DNA of 64,000 nt from Deinococcus gobiensis I-0. GTDB taxonomy: Bacteria; Deinococcota; Deinococci; Deinococcales; Deinococcaceae. Below, one piece after another: positions 1 through 10,598 of this stretch. Within the stretch, counting starts at the first letter, position 1, and every line of letters starts with the position of its first letter. The position numbers and the translations under genes are program-made. The DNA is taken from assembly GCF_000252445.1 (NCBI RefSeq), contig NC_017790.1:736001-800000 (forward strand), read 5' to 3'. The notes beneath the pieces are model-generated. The model was not told where the DNA came from and did no database searches. It saw only the letters and a list, made by a program, of their open reading frames with translations.

Positions 1-2
1 CG

Positions 3-278
3 CCGCAGTACTACGGCGGCCCGCAGCTCGGCGACCCGGCGTACCTGCTGGACAACCTGGCGACCTGGGTGAGGCTGCTGGGGGCGGAGCATGTCGTGGT
101 GGGCTTCGGGCTGCACGCGGGCCTGCCCGACTACTGGACGGAGGACGCGGCGGCCCGGACCTACGCGCGGGCCAGGGCCCGTTTTCCGGGCCTGCGCGGG
201 GCCTTCGGCTGGCGGCTGGACTGGGACGCGCGGCGGGGCTTTCCCTTCGCCGTGCGCCTGGGGCCACTGGTGCGCTGA
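3..278 (+). CDS. GH18-like glycosidase, C-terminal fragment
   Basis: The open frame runs in from before the window and ends at TGA 276-278; only about 91 C-terminal residues are visible. The segment begins PQYYGGP, passes through VVVGFGLHAGLPDYW, and closes with GAFGWRLDWDARRGFPFA. That order resembles the last strands of a family 18 chitinase-like barrel, where a Q-Y motif is followed by a final G-x-x-x-W-x-x-x-W-D strand. The catalytic DxxDxDxE segment would lie upstream and cannot be checked, so the family assignment is tentative. An internal ATG or GTG could be called as a start, but the reading frame is open to the window edge and the homologous-looking residues precede it. Confidence 0.55.
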   Translation, partial: PQYYGGPQLGDPAYLLDNLATWVRLLGAEHVVVGFGLHAGLPDYWTEDAAARTYARARARFPGLRGAFGWRLDWDARRGFPFAVRLGPLVR

Positions 279-367
279 ACGGCCGCCCACCTGGCCCCGG
301 TCCCTCCTCAAAGGTTTGCCCAACACCGGCTGCCCAGCCGGCGCTCCCCCACCTCTACAGTGGAATA

Positions 368-2008
368 ATGTCTGAGGTCACCTCGCCCTCTCTCCTGCAC
401 CAATTGTTGACGGTGACCCACGCCCTTTCCCAGGTCGAGCAGGTCGGTGCCATCTTTCCAGTGGTCCTCTCCACGGCCCAGCAGGGGCTTCAGGCGCTCG
501 CCGGCGCCATCTTCCTGCCCGACCCGGCCCAGCAGCGTCTAGAGCGGGTAGCGGCGCAGGCCGAGCGGCAGGACGCCCCGTCCATCTGGCAGGACGGCCC
601 CATCCAGACCGGCTCTCCGGCCAGCGTCAGTTTCATGACCCACGAAGCCCAGTATTTCCCTTCGAAGGGGGACCTCGCGCGGGCCTACCCGCACCTCGAG
701 GAACAGACCGGCCAGACCGCGCCGGTCGCCAGCGCCGTCATTCCCATCAGCTCCCAGGATCAGGTGCTGGGGGTGCTCGTGCTCGATTTCGAGGAACCGC
801 ACCACTTCACGGCCGAGGAACAGCTCTTTCTGGAAATTCTGGCCTCCCTGAGCGGCCAGGTGCTCGTGCGCCTCAAGATGACGGCCCAGCTCCAGCACCA
901 GGAGCGTCTGCTGCGCAGCATCGTCGAGCGCTCGCCCACGCCCATCGCGGTCGGCACGAAGGACGGCCAGGTCAGCCTCGTCAACGACGCCTACTTGGAA
1001 CTGATCGGCCAGAGCCGCGCCGCCTTCGAGAAGGGCCAGATCGACTGGCGCGCCACCACGCCGCCGGAATTCCACGCCCTCGACACCGCCTCGGTCACGC
1101 GGGTGCTCCTCGAGGACGCCACGCCCACCTACGAGAAGATGCTTCAGCGGCCCGACGGCGAGCGCCGCGAGGTGCAGCTCACCATCATGCGCTACACCGC
1201 CGACAACGACACGGCGATTCTGGGCTATTTCGTGGACCTCACGAGCCAGCGCGCCGTGGAGCATGCGCTGGAGCGGCACAGCGAACTGCTCGAGGCCCAG
1301 GTCCAGAAACGCACCCGCGAAATCCAGGCGCGCGACGCCGAACTGGCAAGTTTCAATCTCGGGATCTCGCACGACCTGCGCGCGCCCGTACGGCGCATCA
1401 AGAGCTTCGCCGAGCTCCTGCTGCGCAACGCCGACGAGCTGCCGGAGAAGGCCCGCACGTACATCGACTACATCGGCCTCTCGACCGAGCGCATGACGAA
1501 TCTGCTCGACGGTCTGCTCTCGCTGTCCCAGGCGTCCCAGGCCCCGCTGCACAAGGTGCCCGTAGACCTGGGGGCACTCGTCAAGGCCAGCCAGACCGAC
1601 ACGGAGATGCAGTACCCCGACCGCCCGATCACCTGGCAGATCGGGCCGCTGCCGGAGGTCTGGGGCGACGCGCAGAGTCTGGAACGTGTCCTGACCAACC
1701 TGCTGTCCAACGCGGCGAAATACTCCCAGCACTCGGCCGAGGTCTGTATCCGCGTCTGGAGCGAGCGCGTTCCTGGGGGCTGGGCCATCAAGGTCACGGA
1801 CCAGGGGGTGGGCTTCAACGACGCCTACCGCGAGCAGCTGTTCGGGCTGTTCCAGCGCCTGCATGCCGAGCGCGACTTCCAGGGGACCGGGGTCGGTCTG
1901 GCGACCGTCCTGCGCCTCATCTCCCGGCATGGGGGCACCGTCATTGCACAAAACAATCCCGGCGATGGTGCGACGTTCGGGTTTGTGCTGCCCGACCATG
2001 AGGCATGA
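368..2008 (+). CDS. GAF-PAS sensor histidine kinase
   Basis: A 546-residue cytosolic sensor kinase. Residues about 10-170 look like a GAF domain, 180-295 a PAS domain, followed by a coiled-coil linker. The HisKA helix carries SHDLRAPVRR with phospho-acceptor His at about residue 335. The C-terminal ATPase has the N box (LTNLLSNAAKYS), the G1 box (DQGVGF) and the G2 box (GTGVGLATV). There are no membrane segments or signal peptide, so the input is likely intracellular, as in phytochrome-like kinases. TACAGT at 356-361 lies six bases before the ATG with no ribosome site, which suggests a leaderless transcript and fixes the start. The next gene is a single-domain response regulator, the probable partner. 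The ligand is unknown. Confidence 0.9.
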   Translation: MSEVTSPSLLHQLLTVTHALSQVEQVGAIFPVVLSTAQQGLQALAGAIFLPDPAQQRLERVAAQAERQDAPSIWQDGPIQTGSPASVSFMTHEAQYFPSKGDLARAYPHLEEQTGQTAPVASAVIPISSQDQVLGVLVLDFEEPHHFTAEEQLFLEILASLSGQVLVRLKMTAQLQHQERLLRSIVERSPTPIAVGTKDGQVSLVNDAYLELIGQSRAAFEKGQIDWRATTPPEFHALDTASVTRVLLEDATPTYEKMLQRPDGERREVQLTIMRYTADNDTAILGYFVDLTSQRAVEHALERHSELLEAQVQKRTREIQARDAELASFNLGISHDLRAPVRRIKSFAELLLRNADELPEKARTYIDYIGLSTERMTNLLDGLLSLSQASQAPLHKVPVDLGALVKASQTDTEMQYPDRPITWQIGPLPEVWGDAQSLERVLTNLLSNAAKYSQHSAEVCIRVWSERVPGGWAIKVTDQGVGFNDAYREQLFGLFQRLHAERDFQGTGVGLATVLRLISRHGGTVIAQNNPGDGATFGFVLPDHEA

Positions 2009-2093
2009 TGAACCCACGCTGAGCAGTTGCCGGAAACTGTAGGCTGCGCGTGGAGCCGGAACGGACGTGCCTCGACCCTGCCGGAGGACTGGA

Positions 2094-2495
2094 GTGACTG
2101 GGCGACAACCCCCCTACGTGCTGCTGATAGAAGACAATCCCCTCGACGTTTTCCTGCTGGAGACGGCTTTCGAGCTGGCGCACGTGCAGGTCGATCTGGA
2201 AGTGGCCCAGGACGGAGCCGCCGGGCTCGAAGTCCTGGAAGCCGCCTGCCGCGACAACCGGCTGCCCAAGATGGTCATCCTGGACTACAACATGCCCAAG
2301 CTCAACGGCGCGGAGGTCCTGACCCGGCTGCGGCAGGACGAGCGCCTGTCGGAACTCAAGGTGGTCATGCTGACGACCTCGCGCTCGCATGAGGCGCAGA
2401 TCCGGGCGCTGCGGGCCGACGACTACCTCATCAAGCCCGAAGGGGTGGACGCGGCTCAGGCCGTCGCCCTGAAACTGGCCGCGCACTGGCAGTAG
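2094..2495 (+). CDS. Single-domain response regulator (Rcp1-like)
   Basis: A stand-alone receiver domain of 133 residues: acidic pocket IEDN, phospho-acceptor Asp about residue 64 in VILDYNMP, switch Thr in MLTTS, and the conserved Lys in YLIKPEG. There is no output domain. Such proteins usually pass phosphate to other proteins or act as the partner of a phytochrome-like kinase. It lies 85 bases after the histidine kinase on the same strand. A GTG start at 2094 is chosen because GGAGGA sits five bases upstream; the in-frame GTG at 2067 would add nine basic residues and has no such site. Confidence 0.88.
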   Translation: MTGRQPPYVLLIEDNPLDVFLLETAFELAHVQVDLEVAQDGAAGLEVLEAACRDNRLPKMVILDYNMPKLNGAEVLTRLRQDERLSELKVVMLTTSRSHEAQIRALRADDYLIKPEGVDAAQAVALKLAAHWQ

Positions 2496-2563
2496 GACCT
2501 GCGAGGGCCGAACGCTCGCCGCGCCGGCGGCCCGGCACGACCGACCTCCCTGACCCCCTCTGC

Positions 2564-2591
2564 CTGACCCGGTTGCTCTCCTCCGGGTCAG
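2564..2591. repeat. Inverted repeat, possible terminator
   Basis: CTGACCCGG at 2564-2572 pairs perfectly with CCGGGTCAG at 2583-2591 across a ten-base loop. It follows the response regulator gene. No T-run follows on either strand, so a terminator role is plausible but unproven. The rest of the 2496-2830 gap holds a second short hairpin (six C, AA, six G at 2726-2739) and no convincing gene. Confidence 0.5.
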
Positions 2592-2830
2592 CTGATGAGC
2601 TGTTTATGAGTCTGGGCGGCGGCCCTGGCCCGTGGGGGATAGGGACCTGCCGGCCCTTCGCGGCCTCCGCAGCGGCCGATTTCTGCCGTCAGTCACGCGA
2701 CGGCGAAAATACCCTTGCCGTAAATCCCCCCAAGGGGGGCATGCGACAAGTCAGGAAACTGTTGCGACATGTGGTGTTTGTTAAGAGCAGGAAGTTCCCG
2801 TGTTCAGTCAGTTCACGGGCCAGGAGGCAT

Positions 2831-5149
2831 ATGCAGAGGAATACCAAATTTATCACACTCATGGCGGCCCTGGCGACCGGCGTCGCTGCGGCGGCGGCCC
2901 CCACCCCCAATCCCAACAACTACACCGCCAGCGGCGTCACCATCGAAAACGTGGCGACGTCCAGCTTTACCGATCCTGCCAACTCCGCCCAGACGATTAC
3001 GGGCACCTCGAACACGGTGAGAACGACCGTGCTGCCCCTGCCCGGTTTCGACATCGTGTACGGCTCCGGTGCGGCCGACGGCGGTGGAACGGACAGCAAC
3101 AAGGCCAACGGGATCAACTCGGCCATCGCCGCGCCGGACTACAGGACCGACATCAAGCCCGGCGACACCGTGACGAACACGTACTACCTCGTCAACAACG
3201 GCAACACGCCGCTGAACGTGCAGATTGCGGCCAACACCACGGGCAACTCGGCGGCGAACGCCACTTCGGGGATCGGGTCGCTGTCGCCCAGCGCCGTCAC
3301 CTATACCTACGCCGACTCGGCCGGGACCGCTGTGACGGCCAATAACGGAACGGTCACGCTGCCGGTCAACGCTTACATCACCGTGACCCAGTCGTTCGTG
3401 GTTCCTGCCGGAGCGGCCCCGGGCACGCTGTACGGGGCTTCCCCGGTCGGCACCGTGGTCGGTACCGGCACGACCGCCAACGGCGTCACCACCGGCCAGA
3501 CCCTCGGAGAAGGGCAGACCGTATCCAGCGGCACGCCCAGCGCGGCCCCGGCGGCCACCACCGACCTGCAGTTCACGGTGGTCAAGATCTACGACCCCGT
3601 GCTCGCCAACAGTCCGACCGCGCCCGGCGGCAACGTGACCCCCCCCGGCACGACCACACCCACGCCCGGCTACACGGCCACCACGCCCCCCACCTCCGGC
3701 AACGGCGCCCCACCCGCGAGCGGCACGGCCCCCGGCACCACCCTGATCACCGTTTCGGGAGATCAACAGTTCGCCTATCCGCCCGCCGATACCGAAACGG
3801 CCAACCCCGACGTCGTGCGCTTCAAGAACACGGTCACCAACGGCGGGACGCTGACGGACACCATCTCGCTGCTTCCCGTCAACAGCACCGGGGCCGGTGC
3901 CGTGACGGGTTTCACCAAGACGTCGACCGGCACCTACACCGGAACGAACGCCGACGGCAAGACGGTCACGGTGCAGTTCCTGGACGCCAACAACAACCCC
4001 ATCGATTCCGTGACCGTCGGCGCAAACGCGTCGGCCGACTACACCACCCAGGTCACCTACCCCGACAGCAACTCGCTGCCCAACCAGCACGTGCTGGACC
4101 TGATCATCAAGGCCACCTCGGGCAACAACCCGAACGTCAGTGACCTCACCACCGACACCATTCAACCGACCCAGGCCCAGTTCGGCGACACCTCGAGCCT
4201 GACCTCGCCCCCCACCAAGCCGCTGGCGGTCAACCCCAACACCGCGCAGTCGCAGACGGGTACGCCCGGCTCGACCGTCTCCTACGCGATGAGCGTGGCC
4301 AACACGGGCACCTACACCGACAGCTATACCCTGAGCGGCTACGTCACCGTGACCCTCAAGGACAACTCGACGCGCACCGTGCCGGTGGTCTACAGCGGCA
4401 CCAACGTGACCCAGACGGGCACGACGACGGTCAACGGCGTCACCTTCAACACCTACACCGTCAGCAATGTCGCGCCCAACACGTCGGCGCCCCTGACGGC
4501 CACCGTGACGATCCCGGCGGACGCCGCCGCGACCGGAACCTCGGCGACCGCCGGGACCCTGCCGCTGCCCGCGCCGACCCTCCAGCAGACGGCCAGCAGC
4601 GTATACAGCGACAGTAGTACGAAGGGCCCCGGAAGTGGCCTGAGCCTGACGGACACCAACAACCTGCTGGTCGTCAGCGTGGCCGGTGGAGTCGTGACGG
4701 GCAAGTTCACCCAGACCACGGGGGCCGCGGCGACCCCGCCCACGCCCGCTGCCAACACGCAGAAGGTGACCGGGAATCCCGGTGTGCCCTCCAGTGGCGC
4801 GCCCAGTGCGACCGAAATCGGCAATCCCGCTGGTTACGACGCCCTCGCCACGCAGGGCTACCTGCCCCAGCAGGCCTACAAGTACGACATCATCGCCAAG
4901 AACAACTACAACACGGGCATCAGCAACTTCAGACTCAGCGACAAGCTGCAAAGGGGTCTGCAGTACGTGTCGGCGACCTGCACGGTCTACTCCTCTGACC
5001 AGGCCAACAAGACGGTCGTCACATCGCCCACCGTGGCGACTGCTGCCGGGACCGGGGCGGACGCCGGGACCACGACCGTGACCTGCGCCGCGACCACCCT
5101 GCAGCCGGGCCAGATCGAAATTCTCGAAATCACCGTCAAGGTCCAATAG
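2831..5149 (+). CDS. Large exported DUF11-like surface protein
   Basis: A 772-residue protein starting with a Sec signal peptide (MQRNTKFITLMAALATGVAAAAA). The body is rich in Thr, Asn, Pro, Gly and Ala. It contains repeated beta-sandwich-like segments with the pattern GDTVTNTYYLVNNGNTPLN and GSTVSYAMSVANTGTYTD, typical of DUF11 or bacterial Ig-like repeats in large cell-surface proteins. A Pro/Thr/Gly-rich linker lies near residues 265-310. The last part (YKYDIIAKNN, LQPGQIEILEITVKVQ) is again DUF11-like. There is no LPXTG motif or S-layer anchor. The ATG at 2831 is preceded by AGGAGG; the frame is open upstream, but the signal peptide begins here. It is likely secreted or envelope-bound, with a structural or adhesive role inferred only from composition. 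Confidence 0.8.
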   Translation: MQRNTKFITLMAALATGVAAAAAPTPNPNNYTASGVTIENVATSSFTDPANSAQTITGTSNTVRTTVLPLPGFDIVYGSGAADGGGTDSNKANGINSAIAAPDYRTDIKPGDTVTNTYYLVNNGNTPLNVQIAANTTGNSAANATSGIGSLSPSAVTYTYADSAGTAVTANNGTVTLPVNAYITVTQSFVVPAGAAPGTLYGASPVGTVVGTGTTANGVTTGQTLGEGQTVSSGTPSAAPAATTDLQFTVVKIYDPVLANSPTAPGGNVTPPGTTTPTPGYTATTPPTSGNGAPPASGTAPGTTLITVSGDQQFAYPPADTETANPDVVRFKNTVTNGGTLTDTISLLPVNSTGAGAVTGFTKTSTGTYTGTNADGKTVTVQFLDANNNPIDSVTVGANASADYTTQVTYPDSNSLPNQHVLDLIIKATSGNNPNVSDLTTDTIQPTQAQFGDTSSLTSPPTKPLAVNPNTAQSQTGTPGSTVSYAMSVANTGTYTDSYTLSGYVTVTLKDNSTRTVPVVYSGTNVTQTGTTTVNGVTFNTYTVSNVAPNTSAPLTATVTIPADAAATGTSATAGTLPLPAPTLQQTASSVYSDSSTKGPGSGLSLTDTNNLLVVSVAGGVVTGKFTQTTGAAATPPTPAANTQKVTGNPGVPSSGAPSATEIGNPAGYDALATQGYLPQQAYKYDIIAKNNYNTGISNFRLSDKLQRGLQYVSATCTVYSSDQANKTVVTSPTVATAAGTGADAGTTTVTCAATTLQPGQIEILEITVKVQ

Positions 5150-5188
5150 GCTTTTCGCAGAGGGGCTCCTCTGCATTCCACGCAGTCT

Positions 5189-5222
5189 GGACGCCGCCTC
5201 GGCAGGGGTGGCGTCCTTTCTC
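5189..5222 (+). terminator. Rho-independent terminator after the DUF11-like gene
   Basis: GGACGCC (5189-5195) pairs with GGCGTCC (5210-5216), followed by TTTCTC on the plus strand. A second smaller hairpin, GCAGAGG/CCTCTGC, lies just upstream at 5157-5174. Confidence 0.6.
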
Positions 5223-5311
5223 GTCGTTGAGCCTGCGCAGGCTGATCGGCCAGAAGAGGCGCCGGTCGCTCTGCCCCGAACATGGCCCCGGTCACCCCGG
5301 TGGCTGTCACG

Positions 5312-5346
5312 ACAAAGGCAGGCGACGCTGTTACACGTCGCCTGCC
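5312..5346 (-). terminator. Terminator of the MarR/efflux operon
   Basis: Perfect 11-bp arms (5317-5327 and 5336-5346) with an eight-base loop. Read on the minus strand, the stem is followed by TTTGTC. It lies about 45 bases beyond the stop of the efflux gene. Confidence 0.7.
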
Positions 5347-5390
5347 CAGGGTTCCGGTCGTCCTTCAGGGCGCCGGGTTCAGGTGGGGAT

Positions 5391-7291
<1,901 letters not shown>

Positions 7292-7295
<4 letters not shown>

Positions 7296-7879
7296 GGTTG
7301 ATCCTCGGGGGTAGGGGAGGGGGTGGGGGGATGGGGGCAGAGGGCCCTGCTGGCCTGAGCCGCAAACTCGCCGGGACTGGCGGGCAGATAGGGATCGAGG
7401 CGGCCCAGGCAGCAGCGCAGTTCGCCCAGGACGTCGGCCGGGGCATGGAGCAGCAGCAGGGTGTAGGCCTGAAGGGCGTCGCGTTCCAGGCGGCCCAGGA
7501 GGCCCTGGCCCTGATCGCTCAGCGCGATCCGCTTCTGACGGCGGTTGTCGGGGTCCTCGCTGCGCACCACGAGCCCGTGCTGGACGAGCCGTTCCAGCAG
7601 GTGACTGGTGGCCGAGAGGGTGAGCCCCACGGACCGGGCCAGGGCCGAGACGTTCTGGGTACCGTGCGCGCGCAGCTGGAACAGCACGCCGATCTGCCGG
7701 GAAGACAGCTGCGTGTCCTCGTGGTCGGCCTCGTTGAGACGCTGCGTGTAGGCGTTGACATAGCCCTGGTAGCGCTTCAGCGAGCGGCCCACGGTCCGGG
7801 CCACGGCCTCGGCCGACTCGTCCGGGGGACCGGGGGAAGATGCGGGGGTCGGGGGATCGGGGGGCCGGTCGCTGTTCAT
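7292..7879 (-). CDS. MarR-family transcriptional regulator
   Basis: A 195-residue winged-helix repressor. The recognition region reads NVSALARSVGLTLSATSHLLERLVQHGLV and the wing reads RSEDPDNRRQKRIALSDQG, the classic MarR pattern. Both ends are Pro-rich. It is the first gene of a two-gene operon with the efflux pump, so it most likely represses its own promoter and responds to pump substrates. Upstream, CAATAG and CATTG half-sites around 7910-7927 form a weak palindrome overlapping a possible promoter, a candidate operator. Confidence 0.9.
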
Positions 7880-7934
7880 ACCTGCAAGACTCTAATACTT
7901 TTGAGCCTGCAATGGTGAAACTATTGAAAGGATG

Positions 7935-7966
7935 AAAAGACCCGCCGCCTGTAGGGGCAGCGGGTC
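7935..7966 (-). terminator. Terminator of the thiamine-precursor operon
   Basis: GACCCGC (7939-7945) pairs with GCGGGTC (7960-7966). On the minus strand the stem is followed by TTTTC. It lies about 50 bases after the binding-protein gene. Confidence 0.75.
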
Positions 7967-8013
7967 GGCTCCGACGTGTCCGGAAGGCTGGCCCGGTCTC
8001 GCCGGACCTGCGC

Positions 8014-9039
8014 TCAGCGGCGCAGCAGCTCGTCGGTAAAGAGCTTGCGGAAATCCAGTTGCCGCGCGCTCTGCCCGTTCGGCAGTTTCACTGCGCCCGC
8101 CTTCAGCAGGAAAGCGGGATACTCCGTCCACATCTTCAGGGTCTGTTCGCCCCAGGGGCGGCCGGGGGCGCGGTAGGCCCCCTGACGTCCGAGTTCGGCC
8201 AGACTGTCTCGCAGGACGCCGGGGTCGGGGAAACTGCCTTTCGGGGCGGTGTCGATCATCAGGCGGGCGGCCTCGGCGGGGTGGGTACGGGCGTAGTCGT
8301 ACCCCCGCGCCGTCGCGGCCATGAAGGCCCGCAGCCGGTCGCGCCGGGCCGGCAGGGTACGGCGGTCGGCGGTGAAGACCGGCGTGTAATAGTCCGGCAC
8401 GCCGTAGTCCTTCATGGAAAAGGTCCGGAGCGGATGGCCCGTGCGCCGCGCCTGCACGCCCTCGACCGCCCCGAAAACCCACATGAAGTCCGCGCGCTTC
8501 GCCAGCAGGGCGTCGAGGCCGAACACGTTCAGGGCCGGACTGCGGAAGGTGCCCTGACCGCCGTCGCGCCGGATCATGGTCTGGAGAATCGGCGTTTCGT
8601 AGGGCGCCCCGAAGGCCGCGTAGACCCGGCCGTCGAAGTCGCGTGGCCGCCGGATGTCCGATCCGTCCAGTACCGCGAAAGACGCCGTGTTGGTGGCGTA
8701 GATGGCCGCCACGCTGACGAGCGGTTGCCCGGCGGCCACGGCGGTGGTCACGCCCTCGGCCCCCGAGATCCCGAGGTCGGCCTTGCCTGCGAGAACCAGC
8801 GTGTCGGGGCTGACGGAGCCGTAGGGCAGCAGCGTGACCTTGAGACCCGCCGCCGCGTACCAGCCCCGGGCCTGCGCGACATACAGGCCGATATGGTTGA
8901 GGTTCGGCACCCAGTCGAGCGCGACGGTGACGGGTACGGGTGCGGCGGCGCGGGCAGGGGCGGTGGCGGATGCAGGCGCGGCCTGTACCAGGGAGAGCGG
9001 AGCGAGCAGCAGCGCGGCAGCGACAGACAATGTGTTCAT
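8014..9039 (-). CDS. thiY: NMT1/THI5-like ABC substrate-binding protein
   Basis: A 341-residue periplasmic protein with an N-terminal signal peptide ending near VQAAPASA. The mature part opens VTVALDWVPNLNHIGLYVAQARGWYAAAGL, the hallmark of NMT1/THI5 pyrimidine-precursor binding proteins. It continues with GISGAEGVTTAVAAGQPLVSVAA and closes with a region around EYPAFLLKAGAV. It probably captures a thiamine pyrimidine precursor such as formylaminopyrimidine for the importer encoded just upstream. It is the last gene of a TPP-riboswitch operon, 15 bases after the permease. The substrate is inferred from the family and the riboswitch. Confidence 0.88.
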   Translation of the reverse strand: MNTLSVAAALLLAPLSLVQAAPASATAPARAAAPVPVTVALDWVPNLNHIGLYVAQARGWYAAAGLKVTLLPYGSVSPDTLVLAGKADLGISGAEGVTTAVAAGQPLVSVAAIYATNTASFAVLDGSDIRRPRDFDGRVYAAFGAPYETPILQTMIRRDGGQGTFRSPALNVFGLDALLAKRADFMWVFGAVEGVQARRTGHPLRTFSMKDYGVPDYYTPVFTADRRTLPARRDRLRAFMAATARGYDYARTHPAEAARLMIDTAPKGSFPDPGVLRDSLAELGRQGAYRAPGRPWGEQTLKMWTEYPAFLLKAGAVKLPNGQSARQLDFRKLFTDELLRR

Positions 9040-9054
9040 GGATTTTCCTCTGGC

Positions 9055-9828
9055 TCAGAAGGGCGGCTGGGGCGGCAGCCAGCGCAGGACGCGGCGGGAC
9101 AGGGCCGTGGTCAGGGCCACCAGCCCCACGCTGAGCAGCGCACATACGGCGACGGCCGCGAACATGAGGTCGGTGGCGCGGGCATTCACGCTGGTCTGGA
9201 GGACATACCCCAGCCCGGCATATGCGCCGAGATATTCGGAGAAGATGGCGGTGGGTACGGCGTAAGTCGCCGCCACCTTCAGGCCTGAAAAGAAGCTCGG
9301 GAGGGCCGACGGCCAGCGCACGAGGCGGTCGAGCTGGCCCGGCGACGCGCCCAGGCTCGCGGTGACGCGCAGCAGGTCGGGGTCGGCGCGCGACAGGCCG
9401 TCGAGGGTGGACACCGCGACCGGAAAGAAGCTGCCCAGCAGGACCAGCAGCACCTTGGGCAGCAGTCCGAAGCCCAGGGTCAGCAGCAGCAGGGGGGCGA
9501 GCGCCACCAGCGGCACCGTCTGGGACACGACCAGCCAGGGCAGCGCCGCACGTTGCAGGGCCGGGAGGCGGTGCAGCGCCAGCGCCGCGCCGGCCCCCAG
9601 CACGGCCGCTGCGGCCAGCCCCAGTCCCGTTTCGAGCAGGGTCTGGGCCGCATGCCGGGCGAGGTCTGGGGCGCTGCGCCACAGGGCCGCCAGCACGGCG
9701 CTGGGAGCAGGCAGGATATAGGGCGCGACCCAGCCCAGGCGCGCCGCCGCCTCGGCACACAGGGCCACGCCCAAGCCGAGGGAGACCGGTCCCGTCAGGG
9801 CCGGGCGCAGGCGACCGGGAACGGTCAA
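9055..9828 (-). CDS. thiX: ABC permease for thiamine pyrimidine precursor
   Basis: A 257-residue inner-membrane permease with about six helices. It carries the cytoplasmic-loop signature of BPD permeases (VTASLGASPGQLDRLVRWPSALPSFFSGLKVAATYAVPTAIFSEYL). The start is read as TTG at 9828, overlapping the ATPase stop (TTGA); the frame is open further upstream, but that part only shadows the ATPase gene. Together with its neighbours it forms a ThiXYZ-type importer. The TTG start is a deduction from length and overlap. Confidence 0.85.
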   Translation of the reverse strand: MTVPGRLRPALTGPVSLGLGVALCAEAAARLGWVAPYILPAPSAVLAALWRSAPDLARHAAQTLLETGLGLAAAAVLGAGAALALHRLPALQRAALPWLVVSQTVPLVALAPLLLLTLGFGLLPKVLLVLLGSFFPVAVSTLDGLSRADPDLLRVTASLGASPGQLDRLVRWPSALPSFFSGLKVAATYAVPTAIFSEYLGAYAGLGYVLQTSVNARATDLMFAAVAVCALLSVGLVALTTALSRRVLRWLPPQPPF

Positions 9829-10598
9829 GGGCCGCCCTGCAGGGCCGCGAGAATGTCGGCCTCGGCCGCGCGCTGCCCTGCGGGAGTCAGGCCGCGCAGG
9901 TCGAGCCGCAGCCCCACGCGCGCCGGGCTGCCCGACAGCACGGCCACGCGGTCGCACAGCGCGGTCGCCTCGCGCACGTCGTGGGTGACGAGCACGGTGG
10001 TCGGCCGGAAACTGCGCTGTACCCCGCGCAGCCACGTCTGTATGTCCTGGCGGGTCAGGGCGTCCAGAGCGCTGAACGGCTCGTCGAGCAGCAGGACCTC
10101 GGCCCCCGTGAGGACCGCGCGCAGGATCGCCACCCGCTGCGCCATGCCGCCCGAGAGCTGGTGCGGGTACAGCGTGGCCGTCTGCTCCAGCCCGAAGCGG
10201 GAGAGCAGTTCCAGCGCGGCGCCCCGGTCCTGGGGCTGCCCCCGCACCTCGGCACTCAGGTGCAGGTTGCCCAGCACCGTGCGCCAGGGCAGCAGGGCCG
10301 GGCGCTGCGGCACGAAACCCACGCGCCCCCGCTGCGAGGCGGCGGGGACCGGTTCGCCCCCCCGGCGCAGTTCTCCGGCCGAGAAGTCGTGCAGGCCGGC
10401 CAGGGCGCGCAGCAGCGTGCTCTTGCCGCAGCCGCTGCGCCCCAGCAGCCCCGTGACCTCTCCGGCCGGAAAGTCGAGCCACAGCCCGGCCAGCACAGGG
10501 TCACCGGGTCGCGGCGTGGTCGGGGGGGCCGCCGCGCCGTAACCCAGCGACGCGCCGCGCACCTCCAGGGCCGGAGCAGCGGTCCCGCCGGTGTTCAC
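9825..10598 (-). CDS. thiZ: ABC ATPase of the thiamine-precursor importer
   Basis: A 257-residue ATP-binding subunit. The Walker A motif is GRSGCGKST, the Q-loop lies in GFVPQRPALLPW, the signature is LSGGMAQR, Walker B is VLLLDEPFSALD and the switch His is in LVTHDVREA. It belongs to the NitT/TauT/SsuB/ThiZ group. The GTG start at 10598 overlaps the tenA stop (GTGA). Its role in thiamine-precursor uptake follows from the operon and riboswitch. Confidence 0.88.
   Translation of the reverse strand: MNTGGTAAPALEVRGASLGYGAAAPPTTPRPGDPVLAGLWLDFPAGEVTGLLGRSGCGKSTLLRALAGLHDFSAGELRRGGEPVPAASQRGRVGFVPQRPALLPWRTVLGNLHLSAEVRGQPQDRGAALELLSRFGLEQTATLYPHQLSGGMAQRVAILRAVLTGAEVLLLDEPFSALDALTRQDIQTWLRGVQRSFRPTTVLVTHDVREATALCDRVAVLSGSPARVGLRLDLRGLTPAGQRAAEADILAALQGGP

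Noticed and set aside
539..2017. 492-codon open frame antisense to the histidine kinase
   Set aside because: It mirrors the kinase codons, has no domain features and no start signal; the sense strand has HisKA and ATPase motifs.
2813..5176. 787-codon antisense frame over the DUF11-like gene
   Set aside because: Arg/Gly-rich shadow of a high-GC gene; the sense strand has a signal peptide and ribosome site.
9055..10482. 475-residue protein fusing ATPase region and permease
   Set aside because: The N-terminal half is an out-of-frame shadow of the ATPase gene; the permease starts at TTG 9828.
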